Source: Tachypleus tridentatus (lineage: Eukaryota; Arthropoda; Merostomata; Xiphosura; Limulidae). From it: 64,000 bases of DNA. The position numbers were made by a program, and so were the translations under genes. The stretch's first letter is position 1. Each line of letters starts with the position of its first letter. The notes beneath the pieces were generated by a model. That model ran no database searches. It was not told the DNA's origin and saw only the letters and a program-made list of their open reading frames with translations. Where the stretch lies: NCBI RefSeq assembly GCF_004210375.1, contig NC_134825.1, positions 73,337,558 through 73,401,557 of the forward strand, read 5' to 3'. Below are positions 1 through 46,230 of the stretch, one piece after another.

Positions 1-309
1 GCTTTTCTATATATGTGTAAAAGGATATTATATATATATATATGCATATTTTGTACTATTAATATTAATTGATTCGCAATGATTCCTGTTCATTCCTGGA
101 GCTATTTTAAGTTCTTTCTTTAACCTTTCATTGAAATATTCACTAAGTTTTAATTAAACGGTTCGAAAGCTGTGCAATGTATATTCAAACAAGAATTAAT
201 TCAAGTTCTAAGGTGCATCATATATATATATATATATATATAAGCAAATATTATTTCTTTAGATCGTATCTCCCAGTAGGTCATCAATAATTATACAAAC
301 TTACAACGA

Positions 310-386
310 TAAAATCCAAAGTTCAATTTCCCAAGACAGATAACTCAGTGTGGCTTTGTGATAAGACAAACAAATAAATAAGATAA
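310..386 (+). repeat. Fragment of a second SINE type (GTGGCTTTGTGATAAG tail)
   Basis: A decayed B-box-like stretch (AGTTCAATTTCCC) is followed by ACTCAGTGTGGCTTTGTGAT and an A-rich tail, resembling other fragments at 5575-5672 and 9690-9800. Assigned from shared layout only. Confidence 0.4.
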
Positions 387-1901
387 ACCTTGGGATTCTT
401 AATTTATAGAAATGTGAAGATTTTTTTATTAAACTAAGAAGTTTTCAAAATGGCATATATATTTTGTGAGTTGAGAACACTGCTATCACAACTGGAATAC
501 GACTTGTTCGAAGAATATTTTAGAATGGTCCTTGGAACCACGTTGACCCATACATAAAATGCATGAATATTTTGCGTCAGAAGTAACTGTTGTATAATCC
601 GTCAAACAGTAGAACACTATCTATTAAAGTCTAACAACGCCAAAATGTTGTGGTAATACATTCCGTTCCACTGCGACTGTGATTATCACGTGACTAATTG
701 ATTTGTATATTAGAAATGGTTTTCATATAACTTACTCAACTATCTGTAACAATAACAGTCAGGAAACATACACATATATTTCCGTACTCGAAATTATTTT
801 AAAATTCTCTGGATTGTATTGTATTTATTTGTTCAGTTAAATTTTCAACCAGGTACAATAAGAATTATAATGATGTAGACTGAAACCTTATGTTAATCTA
901 GTTTTCGAATTACATGTGTGCTCTAATTTAGCTCTTGTGGCTTCTTTTTTGCTTGAGTATCAACAACAAAATCTTACATTGCTTTTATGTTGATAAAAAT
1001 CTTAATACTAATATCATTTCTCGTAAAAACAAGCATTTATATAAGTGTTCCTGTGTGTAGCAATGTTCTTGGACCTAAACTTATTAAATCACACACACTT
1101 AAAATCTTAGCTCTCTCCCCTGTTACGATTTTAAAAATGTGATAATGCACCTAAATCCCATTTTACTAAAATTTACAGATCGATAGATGATCTTTAACAG
1201 ACGTCGTTGTTCAATACGATATGTACAAGATTAGTTTGTTTGTTTGTTTTTTCATTTAATAGAGTAGAATAGAGATCGTCAAAAAAGTACGCAAATAAGT
1301 TGAATCAAAATGCAAATATTATATTTTCAAGCCCATAACTAGAGACTTTGAAAAACATAAACGAACAAAACTGGAAATAGTGTATACATTATTTTCTCAT
1401 GCTAACCCGTATTTTAACTTCATGTCTGCTGTATTTATCAATTTTAATTGAGCCAAAATAAGTAAGAAATGTAAAACAAAAATAAATACGTGTAGTAATA
1501 TGAAACAACAACAAACACAATTAAAAGGTGTTCTCAAATGATCATCTTGAAGGCAATGATTGTATCATTATAGATTTAATGACCGGCTTCCCTCAAAGTC
1601 ACAGTGTAATGTAACAAAAGATGAGCAGCAACACAGTAATCTCATCTCAAAGGAATAATGTTTCTTTTAAGATAATACGACGCAAATTAATGCAGTGTAA
1701 ACACACCCAGTAATATGCTTACTTTATTACATTAAGTCTGCATGACATATGTGTATGTTGCTCAACAGCCTGTTGTGCACACTATTTGATAGAAAAGACG
1801 AAAGAAATAATGCATGCAAAATAGACAGCATTGAAACACTTAACGTAAGTCGTCCGTTATAGATAATATTTACAGCTGCTACCTCAACTATTTAAAAAGA
1901 G

Positions 1902-2172
1902 TTGTTTTGAATTTCACACAAAGCTACTCGGAGGGTTATCTGCGCTAGCCGTCCCTAATTTAGCAGTGTAAGACTAGAGGGAAGGCAGCTAGTCATTACC
2001 ACCCACCGCCAACTCTTGGGCTACTCTTTTACCAACGAATAGACGGATTTACCATCACATTATAACGGCCCCACGGCTGAAAGGGCGAGCATGTTTGTCG
2101 CGACGGGGATGCGAACCCGCGACCCTCAGATTAGGAGTCGCACGCCTTAACACGCTTGGCCATGCCGGGCCC
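1902..2172 (-). repeat. tRNA-derived SINE, nearly complete
   Basis: On the - strand the element begins GGGCCCGGCATGGCCAAGCG with a Pol III A-box-like TGGCCAAGCG. It continues with an anticodon-loop-like region and a B-box GGTTCGCATCCC, followed by a conserved body and an A/C-rich tail. The flanks carry an imperfect direct repeat (TTTAAAAAGAG at 1891-1901, TTTAAAAATAG at 2173-2183), consistent with target-primed insertion. The loop CTCGTAA in the better copies suggests a tRNA-Thr(CGT)-like ancestor; this is an inference. Confidence 0.85.
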
Positions 2173-2684
2173 TTTAAAAATAGTAATAACTATATGAAAT
2201 AGTGTTATATGCAGTGCTAATAAATACTGAATATGCACTCACGATCACAGTTAAGAGCAAAAAACAGTAGAAAGAATCACCACCGTCATCTGTACATGGA
2301 AATCTACTATGTTAATAGTCTAGTGATAAAAACACTTGCTGAAATATAGTTGCAGAAATCCACGTAGGGATGGCAAACTCGAGAAACGATATTCAACAGC
2401 AAAATCTGAAATCTTTCAGGTGACAATTTCCAATTAATAAACTAAAATATGTACGAGTTGTAGTTTGCAACTAATGCGCACGTTGTGAAAACACCGGATT
2501 TTTTTTTTTTATGGCGAAAAGTGAGGGACGTACAAAATTTCAACTGAATTAAGAAGATGGAATTAAGTTTAAGAGAACTCTCTCATTTAGGTTGTTTGTT
2601 TTTCAAAATTCCTGTGCGATTCCATATTGCAGTAAAAAACAAAACTTGAAAATAATGTCATTTTGGAGTTACTGTTTGTTTTAA

Positions 2685-2928
2685 ATTTCGCGAAAAACTA
2701 CTCGGGGGTTATCTGCGCTAGCCGTCCCTAATTTAGCAGTGTAAAACTAGAGGGAAAACAGCTAGTCAACACCACCCACCACCAACATTTGGGCTACTCT
2801 TTTACCAACGAATAGATGGATTGACCATAACATTATAACGCCCCCACGGCTGAAAGGGCGAGCATGTTTGGCGCGACCGGCATGCGAACACGCGACCCTC
2901 ATATTACGAGTTCAGCGCCATGCCAGGC
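2685..2928 (-). repeat. tRNA-derived SINE, head decayed
   Basis: Same family: the body (CTGCGCTAGCCGTCCC, AACGAATAGATGG, ACGGCTGAAAGGGCG) is clear. The tRNA-like head is shortened and rearranged at the right edge (ATGCCAGGCG). No clear target duplication. Confidence 0.8.
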
Positions 2929-4328
2929 GAAGTAAAGTTTTCCCTGTTATTTCAAGATTATGTCTGCGTTTCAAAGTTTTGTCCAAATGTTCTATTAGAG
3001 TTTTGAACAAATTCCTGTTCGGTCCCTGTTATGAACGACTATCATGATTAATGGTGCTTATTTATGCTGAGACATAAAACAGTCTAATCAACGAAGAGAT
3101 AGATTCTTGTTCCTAAAAATTGTAATATCTTGTCTATTTAAAAAAAAGAAATACTACCCTGAGAACCACAGAGGTAACCACAAATTTTATAAATGTAACT
3201 TTTTCAGTTGAGAAATTTAGTCGTATGTGTTTTCTGTTTATTCATAGTATCGCATATACATAAATGTTGGCAAACTCGTCACGTAGAACAATGCAATACT
3301 TATTGTTGGACCATAGTGACGGTTACGCTGCGTCATATTAAGTAATATTTTAGGTTTATGAATACAAATAGTTCATTTTATATGCAAAATACGCAGGGGA
3401 TCTCCAGTAGTTATTAGTAGGACTAATTGCAATATTAGTGGTGTTTTTCTCTACATTTCTTGCGTTATTTCTATACATTATGAAGTATCTTGCATCCAAT
3501 AAAATCTGGATTCTAAGGCAATTTGACGCATGAGCGATTTAGGAAAGAAAGTTTAAAAAGTCCATCGGTAAGCCAAGAGTTAATGAAAATGTCACATAAA
3601 GCTTCATCCAGTCCGCTGAAATAACTCCATCAGATTTCCCTTAGGGATATTAATCATGTTGCTCAATAGTGCTGAAACGTCACGATGTATGGTAGTGTTT
3701 TTCAATATCCAGGACCAGAAATAACCTTTCCTATAGGATACAGCAACTAAGAAATGCTTTTCACATATTAAAATTCAAGTATGTGTTAAAACAAACACAT
3801 AGTCGTTAAAATGTTTCGTGATCTGATTTGGAAGAAATCATATCAGTTAAAAATGAATAATGAGATTTGTGCTAAAAGTCATCTAAAAACTTTTGTGGGT
3901 GGATAAAGTTCATTCAGTTATTTTAAATATGTATTACTTATCAATTAAACGTATTGACGAAAGGCCTCGTCGGCACTACATATAGCAACTATAATTTGAT
4001 TGGCATATTAGTATTGCACACTTCTTTTGACTTTCGTTCAGAAGTTCTTATTAATAACTGCCATTGAGAATTTGCGCTTATTGGCAAAAGTGTAACTCAA
4101 ACAACCTTATCATGATGCAGTATCACAATTAACTCTACGTAGGTCATGCTCGACCAATCTAGATGTTCTGCATAATGATAACAGATATCGTAAATATATC
4201 TGATACTTTTAAACTAGAAGAGGAACAGAAAAAAATTTTCATCTCGTGGGAAAAGAAATTTCTGAAAGTTGCTTACTAATGTTAAAGAAATAATATGAAA
4301 CTGACTATACATTGACTCGTAACTGAAA

Positions 4329-4480
4329 GGCCCGGCATGGCCAGGTGTGTTAAGGCGTTCGACTCGTAATATGAGGGTAGTGGGTTCGAATCTCCGTCGC
4401 ACCCACCATGCTCGCCTTATCAGCCGTGGGAGTGTTATAATGTGATGGTCAATCACGTGAAATTCAAAACAAACCAAACC
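4329..4480 (+). repeat. tRNA-derived SINE, internally deleted
   Basis: The head on the + strand is well preserved (GGCCCGGCATGGCCAGGTGT, B-box GGTTCGAATCTCC). After ATAATGTGATGGTCAATCA it jumps straight to the tail GTGAAATTCAAAACAAACC, so most of the body is missing. Confidence 0.8.
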
Positions 4481-4614
4481 ACAAATGAAAACAAAATACC
4501 CTAAGAAGCTTCAATTTTCTAAGATTGTATTTTCTCTATTTGTAATAAAATTAAGGTATAAAAGCAAATATTTCAGAAGAAAGATTCTCTTTCAGTGCTT
4601 AACGCCAATGTAAA

Positions 4615-4868
4615 GTTGTTTTATTTTGAATTCACTCAAAGCTATTCAAGGGCTATCTGCGCTAGCCTTCCGTAATTTTACAGTGCAAGACTAGAGGTAA
4701 AACAACTAGTCAATACCACTCACCGCCAACCCTTGGACTACTCTTTTACCAACGAATTATGAGATTTATAGGTCATATTATGTTGCCTCCATAAATGAGA
4801 AGGCGATAATGCTCCGTGTGACGGGATTCGAATCCATAACCCACAGATTACGAGTCAAGCCCCCCTAA
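4615..4868 (-). repeat. tRNA-derived SINE, diverged
   Basis: Same family as the copy at 1902, with substitutions through the body and a worn tRNA-like head (B-box GGATTCGAATCC in reverse). Confidence 0.75.
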
Positions 4869-5574
4869 CCATCTAAAAATAAACTACTGCAATTTAACAC
4901 AGTAAAATTTAACTCGAAACTTTATTTAAAAAGAGGTTGATTATAACCACAATTAATCTCCACGTTGCTTAACTCACTTGCTGTTACTGTAGACATGATG
5001 TTTAAAGATTGTCTAAAACAATTAAAATAGCCAAAAAATAATTGTTTAAAGTGTTATGAGAATTCAGAAGATGTTTGATTCTCTTAACTAACCATTATTT
5101 TACACTTATTATGATCGCTTTTATATATATACTTATTACTGGAAAAAAAATCTCACTTTTAGAACTCTGGAAAATATTACTTAACTCGCACATATATCAT
5201 TATTTTTATGGCCACATCATTAACTATTTAACAAACAAGTGAAAATATTTTCTTACAGTTATAATTCCCCCATTGTTTGATTTATTAAAGCGTTATTCGT
5301 TTTCACGTCACTGAGCCTCATATAAGTTAGAGGTTTATCTTAATGAATACAGGGTGCATTGCATATTTTACGCTTTGCTTTAAAAAACAACGTATACGAG
5401 CTAATTTTATAACACTGTGCGTAAATGGTGATGTAGGTAATGTGTAAGTCATAAATAATTAATTGATAAACTTCAAATTATACGTTAGATCGTGCTACTT
5501 TTGTATTTCTATAAAGTTTACTTGTAAATATATATACCTATAAACTTTCTCTTTTATAATTCATTCGGAGAGAG

Positions 5575-5672
5575 TAGGGTAGGTTTATAGAGCTAAAATT
5601 TGAGGGGTTCGATTTCCCGAGGTTGACAAAGCACATGGCCTAATGTAGCTTTTCTCTAAAAAAAGCAAAAGA
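5575..5672 (+). repeat. Second-type SINE fragment
   Basis: B-box-like GGTTCGATTTCCC followed by GACAAAGCACATGGCCTAAT, then GTAGCTTTTCTCT and an A-rich end. The layout matches a tRNA-derived SINE different from the main family. Confidence 0.45.
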
Positions 5673-6100
5673 ATCCTTTTATGATTTGCTTAACCTATAA
5701 TGCTGCCATCTATCTTCAAGAGTAAACATTTTAGTATATACATTTTAGAAACAGTTTAACGTACGCAGAGACTAAGCAATTTTGATATTAGCTACTCTTT
5801 ATTGAATAATATTTTAAATTTTAATTTTTTATTACTATGTTTTGTTAAAATGCCATCAGTTCTCTTCTAAATAATTATGCGATTATCTTATGTGAAAAAG
5901 ATTTCACCTTCACGTTATAACTATAGTTACAGCCAAACAGAATTTTTGGATATACAAGTCAGTTTAATGTAGGAGCTATTATTTACTTTAATTAGTGAAA
6001 TAATGTTTAATGTTTATTTAGTTTTCATAACAAGAGTGTTAGAATGTAATTATTTTAAAGATCATAGTCCTAACAAGTGTCGTTAAGTAATTCAATAAGA

Positions 6101-6387
6101 GTTGGTTGTTTGGTTGTTGTTTTTTTTAACTTCACGCAAAGCTACACGAGGGCTATCTGCGTTGATCGTCCCTAATTTAGCAGCACAGGACTAGAGGGAA
6201 GGCAGCTAGTTATCATTATCCACCGCCAACTCGTGGGCTACTCTTTTACCAATGAATAGTGAGATTGACCATCACATTATGACTCCCCCACTGTTGAATG
6301 AGCGAGCACGTTTGGTGTGACGGGGATTCGAATACGCGACCATCAGATTAAGAGTCGAACACCTTAGCCATCTGGCCATGTCGGGCC
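6101..6387 (-). repeat. tRNA-derived SINE, complete
   Basis: Complete copy of the main family, ending at the right in GGCCATGTCGGGCC. Imperfect flanking direct repeats (TTCAATAAGAGTT before, TTCAGTAAGACTT after) mark the insertion. Confidence 0.83.
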
Positions 6388-7935
6388 TTCAGTAAGACTT
6401 ATACGGTGTGCTTATGTACTTCAACTGTTGTAATTTAGGGTCACATTACTCGAACCTTCTACATTTTTGTCGTTGCCTTAAGTGAGTACTGTTACATCAT
6501 AGTGTCTTATAGTTTGTAAGAAGTTCTAGGCCTCAGTTGGGCAATATATATGCATATAGGCTACCAAGTGAGTACAAATTAAGTCAGAAAACGCTAAGGT
6601 ACTGAAAGTAAATTTAGGCTGCACGATTATTAGTTTAGCTTTAACAGGCAATATTTAGGATAAGTTCCACATTAACACCATAATAACACAGGAGAATGAT
6701 TTGTCTTGTAAAAATGTGTTCTAAAGTAAATGGACCCGCTTGTGGGGATTTTGATGGAAAGAGATAATTATTTGATGTTCTGGATACAACTCTGCTAACC
6801 CACTGGGTAACGTAAGTTAATCTATTGGAGGCTATAAAGTAAGAAATAAAGTAGAGAAAAATAATTTAAACTGTTTTCTAAAGTTACTAAACTAGCTTAT
6901 GTGGACTTTTGACAAAAACAGAATTATTTAATGCTTTAGATACAACTTTAATAACCAACAGGAAAACGAATTGTTGTAGATATATTTGACTTGTTTGCTG
7001 TCCGTTTATTGTTCACATTTATCGTCAACAAGTAGTTTAAAGTTAACGAAGGTTATGACCGAGCTCTAAGGATCTCTGGCATGACACTTTAGGTAAAGTG
7101 TAGTTCAAGGTGAAAATATCAAATACCGTTTACAAACAATTAAGTATTACCTTGATTTTTTTCTGTCCAACTTTCTATATTTTTAACGCAAAGAAGGTAT
7201 ATTTTTTTCCCTTTTATTTAGACTTACGTCATCGATGAACAAATAAGCATGTCCATTAAAGTCGCAGCATTATCGTGCAGAGTAAAGACGAAATTGAACA
7301 CATTACGAATATTTGCTACAACTACGACTTTGTTTTGTGATGCAGAGTCATTTTCGTTTTCCAAAGGGTATAGAACCAGGTAAGGCTTACCAAATTTATA
7401 ATTAAAGTTTTGTATTGTGATAAGTGTAGAAACACCACCATCCAAAAAAGTTATTGGTTTTGTTTTTAAATATCAATAAGAATTAAACTTGTATTCAGTG
7501 TTATCTTCACTATTGCTTTGATGACAACCTATATCTGTTTCCGTGCAGTTGGAAAGGATTCATTACTGATTCATACAAGTGGTTAAACTATCGTTTATTT
7601 ATTTTTTTAGATACAAAGCGCCAAGATCGAAATATAAATGCCTTTTGTTTCAAATTCTCAACAATCTTTTCAAAAGACAGTTACTTGTTTCCTATAGTCA
7701 TGTTCAACGGTTTTTATCCAAGTGTAAGTATAGCATCGTAATAAAGTGGTTAGTTCTTACGATTCGAAATGGAAAGGTTGCAGGTTCGAGGCTTGTCGTG
7801 GCGTGTTACTGTGTTTTACAGTAATGCACTATATCCCAGTTATTGTTTCATTCTGTACAAGTGTTTGTAAAGTCACCTGTGATGGGCTGTTCCCTATACA
7901 GGAAGGATTTTATCACGTTCTCATCTGCTTGTGTT

Positions 7936-8022
7936 ACTTACCGACCTTGTATACTTTACGAAAGACTTACCGACCTTGTAACCTTACGAAGGACTTACCG
8001 ACCTTTTATACCTAATGAAGGC
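7936..8022. repeat. Three-copy 28-29-bp tandem repeat
   Basis: ACTTACCGACCTTGTA begins units at 7936, 7965 and 7993 with small differences. Confidence 0.8.
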
Positions 8023-8497
8023 CTCTCAAGAATTTACTTACTTATTTTTGACAGAATAACCATATCAGAAATGCTCTATAATATGCAGTGTAAGTTGTTG
8101 GGAAATAAGCATCTCTGGATAAGCTCCACTGTCTGACTGTGAAGTTGATGGATAGTTTTTTGCTTATGTTGCATATGCCTCCTTTGTTTTTGTAACGATA
8201 GTTTATTACAATGATCAACTCTTCACATTAAATGGCATTTTCAAATCAAGATATTTATTAAAAGTGTATTAAAATGTCAATTTAGGTCAGCATTAAAGTA
8301 TTGTTTCTCTCCCATTTCAAATGTTTATTGTAAACAAAATGTTTTTTTCTATATAATATATACATATTGTGTAAACAATTGCTCATACCTATTGAAATAA
8401 TTCAACGGTAATTTTCCTTTAAATAATGATGAATAAATAAAAAGAATATGCAATCAGTCTAATGCCTTGAATCACAACGCATATGTAAAGTGATTGT

Positions 8498-9057
8498 TTG
8501 TTTGTTTGTTTGGAATATCGCGCAGAGTAACACGAGAACTATCTGCACTAACCGTCCCTAATATTGCAATGTAAGTTTGTTTTTTGGAATTTTGCACAAA
8601 GCTACTCGAGTGCTATCTGTGCTAGCCGTCCCTAATTTAGCAGTGTAAGACTAGAGGGAAGGCAGCTAGTCATCACCACCCACCGCCAACTCTTGGGCTA
8701 CTCTTTTACCAACGAATAGTAGGATTGACCGTCACATTATAACGCCCCCACGGCTGGGAGGGCGAGCATGTTTGGCGCGACTCGGGCGCGAACCCGCGAC
8801 CCTCAGATTACGAAGCGCACGCCTTAACGCGCTAGGTCATGCCAGGCCTGCAATGTAAGATTAGAGGGAAGGCAGCTAGTCATCACTATCCAACCCCAAC
8901 TCTTGGGCTACTCTTTTACCAACGAACAGTAGGATTGACCGTAACATTATAACGACCCTACGGCTGAAAGGGCGAGCATATTTGGTGTAATGGGGATTCG
9001 AACTCGCGGTCCTCGGATTACGAGTCGAGCACCCTAACCATCTAGCCCATGCCAGGC
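8498..9057 (-). repeat. Outer tRNA-derived SINE, interrupted by a second SINE
   Basis: The outer element is split into 8498-8575 and 8849-9057 by an inserted SINE. Its own flanks show a near repeat (AAAGTGATTGT before, AAAATGATTGT after). Confidence 0.8.
8576..8848 (-). repeat. Inner tRNA-derived SINE nested in another copy
   Basis: A full copy flanked by the perfect 11-bp duplication TGCAATGTAAG (8565-8575 and 8849-8859), which is sequence of the outer SINE. It is less diverged than its host. Confidence 0.88.
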
Positions 9058-9689
9058 AAAAATGATTGTCTATGGTAAGACAAGTTATCTGACCATCAGA
9101 TACAACAGTGTTATTTAACACTGTAATGCTACTGTGTTAAAATTTAATTTAATTTTAACATATTAAATTCTGTTAAAATGCCACAGAATTTTAACTGATA
9201 TACTTAAAATATATATATTTTATGTATATAAAAACTATATATACCAGTATATAGTTAATTTAAACTACGTATAAATGTAGTTTATATAGTTTCTGTATAT
9301 AAACTAATGTCGTGGCAACTGACATTAATACCAAGTTGTGCAAGCAGTAACTTGGTATGTACTGCTTTTATATAAGATTTAAAATCTTACATTTTTTCTT
9401 CTAATGTAAGAAAAAAGTATAAATACACTTTTGGTATGTGATAAAGTCATACAGTAGTTATGAATTTATCTACGTCATTGACTATGCATTGTTCGACAAC
9501 TGTTTTAGCTTGTCATACCTGATCGCTATGTAATAATTCTACGTACGTCGAATAAACAAAATATATAAACATGAAATCAATAAATCACAGTATCTCTGCA
9601 TTTTTAATACCTTAGTAAGCATAATGGGAAAACTGGAACTAGAAAATTGGTCTATTCGACACACGTCCCACCCCATCCGTCCTTCAGTC

Positions 9690-9802
9690 AGCGATAAGTC
9701 TCATAGTTTATAACGCTAAAAATCGGGTTTCGATACACACGGTAGCCATAACACAGAGAGCCCATTTTGTAGCTCTCTGCTTAACTACGAATACTTTCCC
9801 TT
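9690..9802 (+). repeat. Third SINE-like fragment (AGAGCCCATTTTGTAGCTCT)
   Basis: B-box-like GGGTTTCGATACAC is followed by GGTAGCCATAACACAGAG, then AGCCCATTTTGTAGCTCTCT. It resembles tRNA-headed SINEs common in this kind of genome. Confidence 0.45.
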
Positions 9803-11699
9803 TTTTCTTTGGTTTGTAGACTTATCTATCTATGAACCATTAGTTGAAACATTTATGTATATAAACTTCGTATAATGAATAAAAAAAAACTTGTGATAAA
9901 TGAATATTTTTCAATATCTATGAAAAACAGTATGTTTATTTTTTCTTGGAATCAATGTCTATATTTTCGTTGAAGTTAAATTTATAATGAACACATGAAA
10001 TATAATCAAATTCAAGAAAAAATTTCAGAAAACTGATAAAAAGTTTAGTACTTCAGTTTCTCGTTTGTTCCTTGAAATATTAATACTAGTACACAAAATC
10101 TTCTTTAATTTCAAGTGTTTTTACGTAGTTTCTAAAAAAAAAAAAGTTTTTTGATATTAATTGTATTAACTGTAGTTAACACCTTTTATTACAGGTTCGG
10201 CCAAGAAATTGAGAGTGATTCTGTTCGGGTAGCTTACCTAAGTCCTCCGAGTGTATGTGTGTAAAATAATGACATTGGACAAAGTTGTTAAATATGAAAA
10301 CAATCTTTATTAACGAACACACTATCAAAAAACGCAACGTACGTACTTGCGCATACGAGAAGACAGTCGGTCCTATTTTTCTGTGATAAGTCCTACAGCA
10401 TTCTCTATCTCTCTCAGTATTGATTTCTGCAAAACAAAAGACGATTATTTTATGGTAAGTCTTTATTTGATGATATTGTGATAGAACTGAGCTAAGAAAG
10501 TGTACCTGAATTAAACAAGTAAGCTCAGATTATTTGTCCAGTCAACAGCATCACCTCGAGACCTATGTTCTCTCATAACATTAATTGGCTGTTGCAGGAT
10601 ATTACAATACCAACATTTTCAACTCTTAGGCTATAAATTGCTATAATAGATATTATCTACTATATAGATATAGCCCAAAATAAAATCCAACATCAACAAG
10701 AAAAAGGCAATCTCAACAACTTTCTGTACCATGGGTTTCTGTTAAAACTTCATACGGACTAACCAAACAAAACAAAAATTAAAAATGATTATATCTCTAA
10801 AGTAGGTAGATAACATATATCTACGTATCACAAAGTTATGTGTTTTCATATAATAGCTCCAATACTGAATAAGTTTTATATCGAATAATAGAGTGGTTTC
10901 ACATTTATTTTTACTATATTAAATAATTCGCTAAAAATCACTTCATTAATTCTGCATATTCTTGAAATTTTTTGCAAATACAGGATAACATAAAAATGTA
11001 TGAAGTTTTTATAACCTGACACCAGACAAATATAACACACTACCTCCAATATGCAAACCCTGTCTTATTCTTTTGACATGTTCTTGCCTATGGATGCTCA
11101 TCAGAAGCGGGATTCCTGAAATTAATATAACTTAGTGAGAATTGGTAAATCAAATAATAGGTTGAGCTTTACGTTTAATTAATAGGAGACAGTAAATATT
11201 ATATCTTTACCACAAAAAGTTGTATTGTGTCTATAACACATTAGCTAATCAAACAAAATTCTATTGTGATACACGGTATTACTTATGTCAACCTAGCTTG
11301 TGCAAGCTTCATTACTTCAAGGTGAGATGCCACAGAAATTTTGCCAAGTCAGTACAAACTCTATTAAATGGCTACTGTGTTATATATCCATAGCTGGAGG
11401 TGTGGGCTAATAAAATATTACGATTTTTTGCACACTTTTGTACAACAAAATACTGCTTTGCCAACTGAGCTAAAGGGTTTACACTAAATGAAATCCTCTT
11501 ATAAACAAGGTCTGTCCTTGAGCCTTATGTAAGGGTTGTAGGACAGCTTGTAGTTAGGTCCCAGTGTTTTATTTGTTTTTTTGTTGCGGTAATTTAAGTT
11601 TTGGTTTTTTCCCCTCAGATATTACCTCAGAGTCGTGAGGTAGTGTAAAGAGTATATTGTATATACACACATATACACTTGGAAACTAGATAGATTTAT

Positions 11700-11944
11700 T
11701 TAAAATCCTCCAGGTGGTCGTGGCAACTGTTTTCGATCGCATGCGATTTTACAGAGAAAGCTGACGAGGAGGTGAGCGTGTCAACGAAAACTGAAAGTAT
11801 ACTAGAAGTGAAATGTTTACTTTTTATTCTTAAATATTTAGGCTTGTAACAGTTATTGTGTTCTTTGGTTTGGTATATGGTGGTACTTGGGCTCAAACCT
11901 TCATTTTTTTTTAATGACTTGTAATTTATTCAGTAACTGTTAAT
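11700..11944 (+). promoter_or_regulatory. FOXJ3: Probable FOXJ 5' untranslated exon, short intron and promoter-proximal region
   Basis: A good donor (GAGGAG|GTGAGC) ends a possible untranslated exon at 11771, and an acceptor (TTTATTCAG) ends at 11933, 11 bp before the start codon. The stretch before the donor has several CpG dinucleotides (CGATCGCATGCG), unusual in this AT-rich sequence. The transcription start itself cannot be placed from sequence. Confidence 0.4.
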
Positions 11945-46014
<34,070 letters not shown>

Positions 46015-46224
46015 AGAAATATTTATTTTCATTTCACAAACTGAGATAGAATGTTTAATTAAGAATGCTCACATATACATACACACACACACGTATATTC
46101 ATATATTAATTTTTATACTATTATTAAGGTAACCTAGTAAAAGCTACAGCAATATGTAAGTAATGTTTAAAAGGAAAGTGTGTAATTTATAATTATCTCA
46201 CAGTAGTGACTCATGATTTTACAG

Positions 46225-46230
46225 AATAAA
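46225..46230 (+). terminator. Candidate polyadenylation signal for the FOXJ transcript
   Basis: AATAAA is the first canonical hexamer after the stop codon, about 210 bp downstream. A T/GT-rich stretch follows at 46236-46258. Other AATAAA copies further on could also be used. Confidence 0.45.

Larger units (their letters stand above)
1..7221. other. Intergenic, AT-rich, SINE-rich
   Basis: No supported gene. TA microsatellites occur near 30-50 and 220-242. SINE copies are listed separately. Remaining sequence shows no open frame with splice or family support. Confidence 0.65.
7222..10232 (+). other. Weak candidate three-exon transcript of unknown function
   Basis: Three segments with good splice signals join into one continuous frame of about 102 codons: 7222-7379 (acceptor CCTTTTATTTAG, donor CCAG|GTAAGG), 7611-7723 (acceptor ATTTTTTTAG, donor AAGT|GTAAGT) and 10195-10232 (acceptor TTATTACAG, stop TAG). 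An in-frame ATG lies in the first segment (M-S-I-K-V). I recognise no domain. The first segment is also open on the - strand, with a strong GTAAGT donor there, so strand and coding status are uncertain. A SINE-rich intron separates the last two segments. It could equally be a non-coding transcript or chance. Confidence 0.22.

Noticed and set aside
2040-2172. Possible true tRNA gene on the - strand
   Set aside because: A- and B-box-like sequences are present, but stems do not pair well and the sequence is the head of a SINE repeated many times in the window.
11400-11480. tRNA A-box-like TTTAGCTCAGTTGG on the - strand
   Set aside because: No matching B-box at the right distance and no SINE body could be recognised.
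11696-11896. 66-codon - strand frame overlapping the FOXJ 5' region
   Set aside because: It overlaps the probable untranslated exon and promoter, has no recognisable domain and no good splice sites on that strand.
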